DNA from: Salvia splendens
Lineage: Eukaryota > Streptophyta > Magnoliopsida > Lamiales > Lamiaceae
Length of the DNA: 64,000 bases
NCBI RefSeq assembly: GCF_004379255.2
Contig: NC_056040.1
Coordinates: forward strand, 5,622,257 to 5,686,256
Direction: 5' to 3'
Shown here piece by piece: positions 56,863 through 64,000 of this stretch (its first letter is position 1; the number at the start of each line of letters is the position of its first letter). The notes under the pieces are model-generated. The model worked only from the letters and a program-made list of their open reading frames with translations, was not told the origin of the DNA and ran no database searches. The translations under genes and the position numbers were made by a program.

Positions 56863-59011
56863 ATGGCGCTAACTCTCTCTTCAAATTCGTTTCTCCTCAC
56901 CACCACCATTCCTCCTTCGAGAGCCGCCCTCTCCACTCACCGCCCTCCCACTATCTTCGCCAAGAAGTCCGATGACGAACCCCAAAATTCCACCCCCTTC
57001 CGCTTCGATTTTGATTTCGGCGACGTCACGTCGTTAGTCCCCGTGGTCTCGAATCCATCCTCGCGCCTGTCATTCCGCCGCAAGGAACCTGGCACTGTGT
57101 TCGTCGCCGGTGCCACCGGCCAGGCTGGGATCCGCATTGCCCAGACGCTCCTCCGCCAAGGCTTCAGCGTCCGGGCAGGCGTCCCCGACCTCGCTGCTGC
57201 CCAGGAGCTCGCCCTTCTCGCTGCACAGTATAAGGTACTTTCTGTTTTATGGTAATTAAGAAATCAATCAACGCGCTTTCGCTTCGGACATTAGCCATTG
57301 TAGTAAATTAGTAGTAATTACTATCTTGTAAAAAGTTAGTGGCATATGAGTTTCTTTTGTTTTCGTATATCCCTTTAGTCCTCAATAATTGTACCATAGT
57401 TAACCTTGGTATTTTGAGAAATTATTTGACTTTGTTAAAAAATTAAGAGAAAAATATTATTGATGGTCGAATGAAAATGGGACAATTAATGATGGTAGAA
57501 TGAAAATGACATAATGGACAATCAATGGATCCGGAGAGAGTATTAGTTTTACTGAAATGTGAGATCCACTTTCTAATTATAATAAAAAGTAAATGGGACA
57601 TTCAACGACAAAAAAGACTAAATGAAAAATGTTAACATATATTGACTGACAGAATGGAGTAATTTTTGGTTAGTTCTAATAGTGTCATGCCATGAGATAT
57701 GCTTCTGCAACCATGGATTGTGAAATATGGATGGATGATTCTGTGGCAGATAATATCTCCCGAGGAATCAAAGAGACTAAACGCGGTTGCTTCGGCCTTC
57801 GACGATGCAGAATCAATCGCCAAAGCCATCGGCAGTGCTAGCAAAGTGGTGGTGACCATCGGCGCAGGGGAGAACGGCCCGAGTGCCCAAGTGAGCACAT
57901 TGGATGCCCTGCTAGTGGTCGAGGCTGCTAAGCTAGCAAATGTTGGGCATGTGGCGATTGTCTACGACGAGGCCTCCGGGATCTTGTCCACCTACAACGT
58001 TCTAGACGGCATCACCTCCTTCTTTAGCAACTTATTTACCAAATCTCAGCCCTTAACCATCACTGAGTTTCTGCAGAGTGTGGTGAAGGCTGATGTCGCC
58101 TACACTCTCATAAAGACCAAGCTGACCGAAGACTTTTCACCCGAGAGTTCTTACAACCTTGTCGTCTCTGGTGAGGGGAGTGCTGCCGCCGCTGCTGCCA
58201 ACGACTACAAAGTAATGTAATGTATCCTTGTGTGCAAATTCTTGTTTGCCATAGTGTTTTAACAAAACGTTTTCTGTTTCTAATGATTCTTGTTGTTCTT
58301 GTAAAATAGGTTGCAAGATCACAGATAGCTTCACTGGTGGCTGATGTCTTCTCCAATACAGAAGTTGCAGAAAACAAGGTTGTGGAGGTCTCTACTGATC
58401 CATCTGCGCCATCAAAGGCTGTATACGAACTTCTGAGGTACGCATGAATCATCTGTAATGTCAAGCTCGATAAGGTTGTCTGAATAGTTGGTGCTTTCAG
58501 TGCCATCCCAGAGGATGGGAGAAGAAAGGTTTATGCAGAAGCCCTTGCAAAGGAGGAGGCAGAGGAAGAAGCGCTGAGAGCAACAGAAGAAGCTCGGAAA
58601 AGTGCTGAAGCAGTGAAGAAGGCCAAGGAAGAGGACGAAGACCTAGCCGCCAGTCTATCTGAAGCTCAGAAGAAGGCGGGAGAGTCAGTTGAGAGCTTTT
58701 TGAACACAGCTAAAGGCTTCAGCTCGGGCATAAACTGGGATAACTTGAGCTCACAGCTTAAATCGGCTGTTCAGAAGAATGAGGAGGCGGACGAGCCTAA
58801 AGTGCAGGTTGCAACGGTGAGGGGGCAGGCCAAGGCGCGTTCCCTGCCTTCTCTCAAGGCAGTGGTGAAGAAGCCTGCCCGGACACCTCCCGTTTCCAAG
58901 GCCAAGGATGTCCCGAAACCTAAGGCAAAAGCGCCTGAGCCCAGCAAGGAGACGCGGAAGGTTTTTGGTGGTTTGTTCAAGCAGGAAACCATCTACATTG
59001 ATGATGACTAG
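56863..59011 (+). CDS. PTAC16: pTAC16-like plastid nucleoid/thylakoid protein (NAD(P)-binding)
   Basis: This corresponds to PLASTID TRANSCRIPTIONALLY ACTIVE 16, found with the plastid transcription complex and at thylakoids. Four exons (56863-57234, 57750-58211, 58310-58437, 58501-59011) join in frame to 490 aa. Residues 1 to about 35 form a Ser/Thr-rich transit peptide (MALTLSSNSFLLTTTIPPSR.., ending about IFAKKS). A Rossmann start, TVFVAGATGQAGIRIAQTLL (GxxGxxG, residues about 84-103), marks an atypical short-chain dehydrogenase-like fold. The C-terminal third is an Ala/Glu/Lys-rich coiled coil (AKEEAEEEALRATEEARKSA) and a Lys/Pro-rich tail ending FGGLFKQETIYIDDD. ATG 56863 was chosen because it gives the transit peptide; the upstream frame at 56694 is different. 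Confidence 0.92.
57371..57541. mobile_element. Degenerate Stowaway-like MITE in pTAC16 intron 1
   Basis: The right end reads ..AATGGATCCGGAGAGAGTA, and inside are GAATGAAAATGGGACAATTAATGATGG-type motifs typical of Stowaway arms. The left end (CCCTTTAGTCCTCAATAATTG) is diverged. The ends do not pair well. Confidence 0.45.
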
Positions 59012-59616
59012 AGCACGAATTGCAATGCTGCACCGTCTTTGCCTCATATAGGTGATCGATTCTTTTCGTATTTGAGATGGTGGTGTGTTACTTTCCTCCT
59101 GACTCATGCTTCTGTGAATTTTTGCTGTTGTAATGATGTGTAAGCTGTGCATAACCATAAACTCCCTTGAGCACATAATTTAGCTAAAGTAAATGTATTT
59201 CAAGTTTCTCTTTGCAGCACCAAAAATAATAGTAAAAAAAAGATGCAGAAAGCAAAATGGTAATAATATAAACATTGAAATGCATTTTCTTGTACATCCA
59301 GATTTTCATTTTCAAGCATGAGTGTAAAGCCAAGAAAGGGGCACAGGCTAAAACAAGGAAAGCATGTACCTAAAGTGCTCTTCCTCGTGAAAATTAGTGG
59401 TCTTTTACCTTCATTTCTCATGCCAATTATTCGGACATTACATAACAACATTTTTGGGATTGTTGGTTAATATTAATGAATGCTGACGAATCATCCATCT
59501 ACCTACTACTGATCCAATTGTTTTTTACTCAAAGGGCTTTCACAGTTTTGGTCTGTACATTCGTAATGGTACAACGAGTGGTTTGTATATTCATAATGAT
59601 ACACTGAGTGACTTTA
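59012..59616. other. pTAC16 3' UTR and spacer
   Basis: AT-rich. Includes a short direct repeat of TTCATAATGATACA../TTCGTAATGGTACA.. with GAGTG at about 59560-59612, next to the Harbinger insertion. No gene. Confidence 0.4.
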
Positions 59617-61636
59617 GGGTATCCACAAAAGGGAGTACACATTGGTTGACAAGCCACATTTATTTGTCCACAACTTCAAAAAAAAAGTGTCCACAACAAT
59701 AGTGGACACTTTTTATTTGGACACATTTTATTTTTCAATTGATTGTATATTTTAATTCAATGTGAATAAATATTATCAGAAATAGAATAAATTGGAAAAT
59801 GAATTAAAAAAAACAAATTTAGGCCCAAATATTCGTTGTATTATTGATACGGGAAAATTATACAATGAACATTTTATAAAAAAAATAATATAAAAACAAT
59901 GTAAAAACACCGCCACCGTCTACTCGGTGGCGTCATCGGAATACGCCGCTTGTTCTCCATCTTCCTCGCTGCCGCCGTCGCCGTCTCTGCACCCGCCGCC
60001 GCTGCACGTGTCCACCCCAGTTGCTCTCTGATCTTCTGCATGAGCTCGTAGTATACAGCCATAGTAACCGGGCCCATTGCTATCTCATAGTGAACGACGT
60101 TCTCCTGGAGTTGTTTCATCAACTGCATATCCAGATTCCTGTGCAACACCGAGTGGGGAGTAGAACCCACGGAACGCGATCCAGATGCGGCCGCAGAGAA
60201 GTGGGAAGCACCTGCGGCTCTAGCGTCGCGGATAGTGGACTGTTGACCCTAAGGACGTGGGCGCCTGGTGTGTGTGGTGGAGGGCTCATCCAAAACATCG
60301 TCGTTGAGGTCGATTGGACGTGAGCCGCTCCTGCTGTAGTTCCCGGCTCTGCCGAGTCTAGTCCGCTTCAGCCCATGACCTTGAGTAAGCTCTTCCGCAC
60401 AGATGGCCCTGAATTTCGGGCAGTTCTCGACAACGAGAAATTCTTCCCAGTACCCGAACTTAGGCCACCCTTTAGTGTTGTACTGGGAGAATGACAATGC
60501 CTTCACGTCGGCTTGGCTGCAACCACTCTCAACAGTGCGCATGTTGTTCTCATATAAGCCCGCGAACCTCTTGACAGCTCTTAGAATCCTCCCCCACTTT
60601 TTGCGGAGCTGGTCCGGCTCACGCGGGGAGGCGCCTTTCGGCTTAAACTCGTCGTAGGCCACCACGACGCGCCTCTAGAAGCTTAACTTGGTCTAATCGT
60701 TGCCAATTGCGGCGTCGGATGTGACGACACCCCAGTCCCTTGTCACAGCAATGGATTCCTGTTTGGTGTAGTGCGTGGACCTTTTCCGGCCGACATCTCC
60801 ACCGCCACCGTCGGCCTTCCCACCGTCACCGCCGCCGCCGTCGCCTCTCCCACCACCGCCGCTTCTGCCTCCTCTCCCACCACTGCTGCCGCCTCTCCCC
60901 GCACCGCCTCCGCCGCCTCTTCCCCATCGCCGCCGCCGCCTCCGCCTCTCGTTGGAACCGGCGTCTCCACGCGTGCTGGCGGGGTCTCCGGTAGGCCCGG
61001 ACTCATCATACCCATCATCTGCTCCAATGTGAATCTATCGTAATTAGACAGAGGAGACTGGGTGGGCTGGAAAGAGTGAGAAGGGGTATTCAGACGCGGA
61101 TGGTTGATCGACTCCATGTTGGGTCGGTAATCCCCGAACGCCGAATAGGGACGACCCATATTCCTCTGAATAGAGGACTGACCCTGATATTGGGGTGTAT
61201 GTAGCCACAGCGGGGATGTCGGCGCCCACGATTGGGATGGAGGGGGAGTGGGACTCGATCTCCACGGCTGGGTGGGAGGATAGTTGCCGTAGCCCGAGTC
61301 TCTGGTGCTGGGGGAATCACTATCTCCACCGTGCATATTAACTGAAAATTAGAGTGAAATATAGAGAATGAAAAAGGGATAGAGTGTGAAATTGGGGGTA
61401 AAAATGAATTGGGAGGGAGTATTTATTAAAATAACCGAAAAAAATAGAAGTGGGCGGGTGCCGCGGCCCCCCGCCTTTGCAATAGACCGCCGCGCCTCTC
61501 CACACCCGCCGCGCCCAAGCCTACTAGTCGTTCGCCTCATGTTCGCCGCCCCCCGCCGTTTTTCAAGTGGCCTCCACTATAGGGAGGCGCGGCACCGCCA
61601 CAGAGTCGGCGGCCGCCGTGTCCTCCCTGGTTACTC
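59617..61636 (-). mobile_element. Complete PIF/Harbinger element (ORF1 only), 2020 bp
   Basis: The left end GGGTATCCACAAAAGGGAG and the inverted right end GAGTAACCAGGGAGG are weak terminal repeats, flanked by TTA (59614-59616 and 61637-61639). One ORF1 on the minus strand; no transposase sequence. Confidence 0.85.
59874..61336 (-). pseudogene. Harbinger ORF1 (Myb/SANT-like), with three TAG stops and a frameshift
   Basis: Starts at ATG 61336 (MHGGDSDSPSTRDSGYGN..). A Pro/Ser/Gln-rich region and a FTLEQMMGMMSPG segment are followed by a Gly/Ala/Glu repeat tract, where the frame slips (about 60760-60930). From there the core frame reads SIAVTRDWGVVTSDAAIGND with TAG (60693-60695) where sister copies suggest Gln. 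LSF follows with TAG (60675-60677) where Trp is expected, then RRVVVAYDEF. The conserved KKWGRILRAVKRFAGLYENN and YWEEFLVVENCPKFRA follow. A third TAG is at 60249-60251, and the same frame then continues to 59874 with HRNLDMQLMKQLQENV. The TAG at the Trp site is a G-to-A change; the one at the Gln site is C-to-T. Confidence 0.85.
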
Positions 61637-61639
61637 TTA

Positions 61640-62058
61640 GGGCGTCATCAACATATGATAATTTTCATTTTTCATTTTATTTGGATAGTTATAGTTAGTG
61701 TGAGTTGTAGTTCTACTTTTTATTTGATACGACATAGTTGTACTGACTTGATTGTCGATATTGGGAGGTTAGATAGCTCGATAGTAGGAGTACAAAATTT
61801 GGCCGAGAAAAAAGTGAATGATGTTAAAATAGAATTATGCAGATTAATTTATAGGAAGCTTCCTTGAACCAGTAGATTAGAAGTTCTAATCACAATAATC
61901 GTAAATAAAGAATCTTTATTAATTACATTTAAAATAAAAAAACACAGATGACAGAACTTAGTGTGGTGTCGAGCAACTAAATTATTCAATTAAATGTAGA
62001 TATACCGTTACTCTTTTGAGTGAAAAATAAATCTATAAGTGTATGACTGATAAATCGA
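61640..62058. other. Spacer at the 3' side of the glycosyltransferase gene
   Basis: AT-rich, no supported ORF or repeat end. Confidence 0.4.
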
Positions 62059-63528
62059 TCAAGGAATAATTTCATTTTGACGACAATCTCGAAACTTGAT
62101 CTCTGTAGCATTCCCGCCTTGCACATTCAAAACGTCGCAGCATTCCCTCCTATTCCCAATCTGATCAACAACTCCAAAATCAAACGTGAACAAAAGAAAT
62201 CCAAAAATTAAAGTGACAAAAAAACTCACCACATCAAATTTGGCAGCAGGGGAGGAGACGACGACGTCGGCGACGAACTCCGCCGAGTGATTCCCGGTGA
62301 CAGAGCAAGCAGGCAACCCCCGCGGCCGCGCTCTGCCATATCTCGTCACCACTCGCCTTCCTCTCTCTACAGATCGGAAGAAAAACTGATGCGGAGCATC
62401 GCACGGGTGTCTGGAAGGGAGGCCGCGCGTGTTGAACACGAAGAACGGCCTCGCGAACTTCGTCCACGGCACGAACGTCTCGATCGGCCTCTGCAGCGCA
62501 CTAGGGTTGACGATCGCCTCGTAGATCTGGACGGAATACCCCCACGCGATCGAGATCGTCCAGTTCTTCAACTCGTCGTAGCAGATGCTCTGCTGCAGCA
62601 GCCTCGATTCGTCCGCCCTCGCCGCCGCCATCAGGTGTTTCAGCGATTCGTCTCTGCTCATCGCCGGAAATATTGGCTCCACCTGATCCAGGTGGTGCAG
62701 CGACACCAGCGGTGCACGGGGATGCGACGATAGAAATCCTGATATATCGCGGTGGAGGTCGATCTGGTGGAACCCTAACTCTCTGGTGATGGAAACCCCC
62801 AAATCAGCGACGCACGATTGAATTATATGGTCGCTTCCGTACAGATCCGGGTAGCGTTTGAGGCATACGTCCATGTTCGCGGCCAGCGCAGCCGCGAGAG
62901 GGTAGCTGAGGGCGTATCCGGCGCCACCAAACGCCATCTCGAAAGAGTGCATCACATTGGAAGCGTGCGTCTCCGAATTCATTCCAATATATAAGAATTT
63001 CCGGTGATCGTATCTGTTTAGAACATCAACCAAATTATCCACGAATAAGACCGTGTCGTCGTCGGCCATCACAAACCACCTCAGGCCGGCCTCCTCGATC
63101 TCGAAAAGCTCTGTTACAATGCGCGCCATACGGATGGCATCGCGCGCGAGGTGCTTGTCGTGGTCCTTGTATCTCGATGTGTCCTGGGAGACATGGAATG
63201 GTGGGAGAGTGTGGTTCGGCCATGGGAGGAGCTCTGGCTTGATCTTATCGAGGAAGACGTAGCCTCGGGTTAGGTTAGGGCGCCACCATGACTCGACGGA
63301 GTGCTTTCTGTGGCTCCAAGTGGATGCTGTTGCTGCAATTCCGAATACTATGTGTGTTGCATTACAAGGAGGAAGAGGATGATCGGAAGAGGAAGGCTTG
63401 GTAAGGCTGATGGATGTGTAGAGCAAAGAATTGTTGTTGTTGAATGAGGAGATGGAGATGAGATGTATGAGCAAGCCTGAGATGATGAGAGACTTCAACA
63501 GATTGTTGAGTAGTGTGTGTGATGGCAT
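62059..63528 (-). CDS. DUF604/Fringe-like family 31-type glycosyltransferase
   Basis: Probably a Golgi type II membrane beta-1,3-glycosyltransferase-like protein of the plant DUF604 group. Two exons (63528-62230 and 62160-62059) give 466 aa; the intron is only 69 bp. The N-terminus has one membrane anchor (LLKSLIISGLLIHLISI, about residues 9-25). The catalytic domain has THIVFGIAATASTWSHRKHSVE, the DxD-type metal site in RWFVMADDDTVLFVDNL, and FAFGGAGYALS-type Fringe core (here EMAFGGAGYALSYPLA). It then shows DVCLKRYPDLYGSDHIIQSC and the family tail ECCDVL...FRDCRQNE. ATG 63528 was chosen over 63651 because it puts the anchor at the N-terminus. The substrate is unknown. The intron is a multiple of three and has no in-frame stop, so its retention would lengthen the protein by 23 aa. 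Confidence 0.88.
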   Translation of the reverse strand: MPSHTLLNNLLKSLIISGLLIHLISISSFNNNNSLLYTSISLTKPSSSDHPLPPCNATHIVFGIAATASTWSHRKHSVESWWRPNLTRGYVFLDKIKPELLPWPNHTLPPFHVSQDTSRYKDHDKHLARDAIRMARIVTELFEIEEAGLRWFVMADDDTVLFVDNLVDVLNRYDHRKFLYIGMNSETHASNVMHSFEMAFGGAGYALSYPLAAALAANMDVCLKRYPDLYGSDHIIQSCVADLGVSITRELGFHQIDLHRDISGFLSSHPRAPLVSLHHLDQVEPIFPAMSRDESLKHLMAAARADESRLLQQSICYDELKNWTISIAWGYSVQIYEAIVNPSALQRPIETFVPWTKFARPFFVFNTRGLPSRHPCDAPHQFFFRSVERGRRVVTRYGRARPRGLPACSVTGNHSAEFVADVVVSSPAAKFDVVSFFVTLIFGFLLFTFDFGVVDQIGNRRECCDVLNVQGGNATEIKFRDCRQNEIIP

Positions 63529-64000
63529 GCTTGTTGAACTAATCAGAATTAATTTAGGGTTGGATTTGGGATTGGATTTGTGATGTACAATTACATGCAT
63601 TGTGATCCTGATAATACATGTGACATCATGCAAAATGCAAGAGCCTAGCACAAAAACACCAATTAGTATGTCACATGTATCTTCAACACCATTTATACAA
63701 TCAGTCAGAATATCGTATGTTTTTGTAGTGCAATCATGTTTTTTATTTTTCCAAATTAATCATTGATATATTTATTAAAGTATATGCCCTTTCTAGCTTT
63801 AAGTATACCAAATTATTAATTAATTATATTAAAATTTATACGTTAACAATGTCTATAAGAACTTGCTATAATTATTTATCCTTACGTTTTTATCTCATTT
63901 TCGGGAGTAGTAATCTAAAATTACCACACGACAATTTTGTCACTACCGCACTTACAAGTTATAGCAAGATTGGCTATATCGTAACTAAATATAAGGTTAA
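63529..64000. other. Upstream region of the glycosyltransferase gene
   Basis: AT-rich promoter side. No further gene or transposon end within the window. Confidence 0.4.

Noticed and set aside
1..64000. rRNA genes, organelle DNA inserts, or a biosynthetic gene cluster
   Set aside because: No stretch resembles rRNA or organelle genes, and the host genes belong to unrelated pathways.

Overview
This is plant nuclear DNA, clearly a eudicot. Genes are intron-rich with GT/AG introns, intergenic DNA is AT-rich, and several products are plastid proteins (TOC75, pTAC16, a plastid-type J protein). The non-coding DNA is full of PIF/Harbinger, Stowaway, hAT and TRIM elements. An asterid such as a Lamiales species is a guess from general feel; nothing here proves the order.

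Host genes, left to right: a RABA2/Rab11-type GTPase (+, 2910-4095); a zinc CDF/MTP transporter (-, 4566-5702); a type-1 protein phosphatase (+, 8395-10448); a plastid-type J-domain protein (-, 19974-22051); the plastid import channel TOC75 (-, 22800-26531, 7 exons, 813 aa); an LTI65/RD29B-like stress protein (+, 28337-30284); the TFIIA large subunit (-, 30934-37156, 11 exons), with a small defensin-like gene inside one intron; a thioredoxin-fold protein (+, 40021-41133); a PWI/SR-repeat splicing co-activator of the SRRM1 type (+, 46143-54295, 12 exons); pTAC16 (+, 56863-59011); and a DUF604/Fringe-like glycosyltransferase (-, 62059-63528). I rebuilt exon chains by hand from reading frame, splice consensus and family conservation, and all of them close in frame. 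The genes are ordinary housekeeping or stress genes and do not form a cluster or pathway.

Between them lies a dense transposon landscape. Three PIF/Harbinger copies carry only a DDE transposase (1-1613, 12149-14029, 15433-17464). Three others carry only the Myb/SANT-like ORF1 (41771-44322, about 44754-46005, 59617-61636). No single element here carries both. All six reading frames are broken by stops, frameshifts, truncation or insertion. Harbinger MITEs sit at 14094-14660, 18314-about 18470 and 27366-28027. Stowaway MITEs sit at 26832-27068, 35078-35317, 39324-39555 and 52124-52368. An hAT-type MITE with a perfect 8-bp target duplication interrupts one ORF1, and a tRNA-derived SINE lies at 14763-14932.

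The parts most worth a second look are these. The transposase and ORF1 halves of Harbinger are on separate elements. A defensin-like gene in a TFIIA intron has its start codon 12 bp after a TRIM LTR that carries a TATA box. The SRRM1-like gene has a two-level tandem array (584-bp unit built from about 242-bp sub-repeats) in an intron, and a Harbinger terminus 137 bp before its ATG. A MITE places two DRE/CRT cores upstream of the LTI65-like gene. Inverted repeats flank the J-protein gene.
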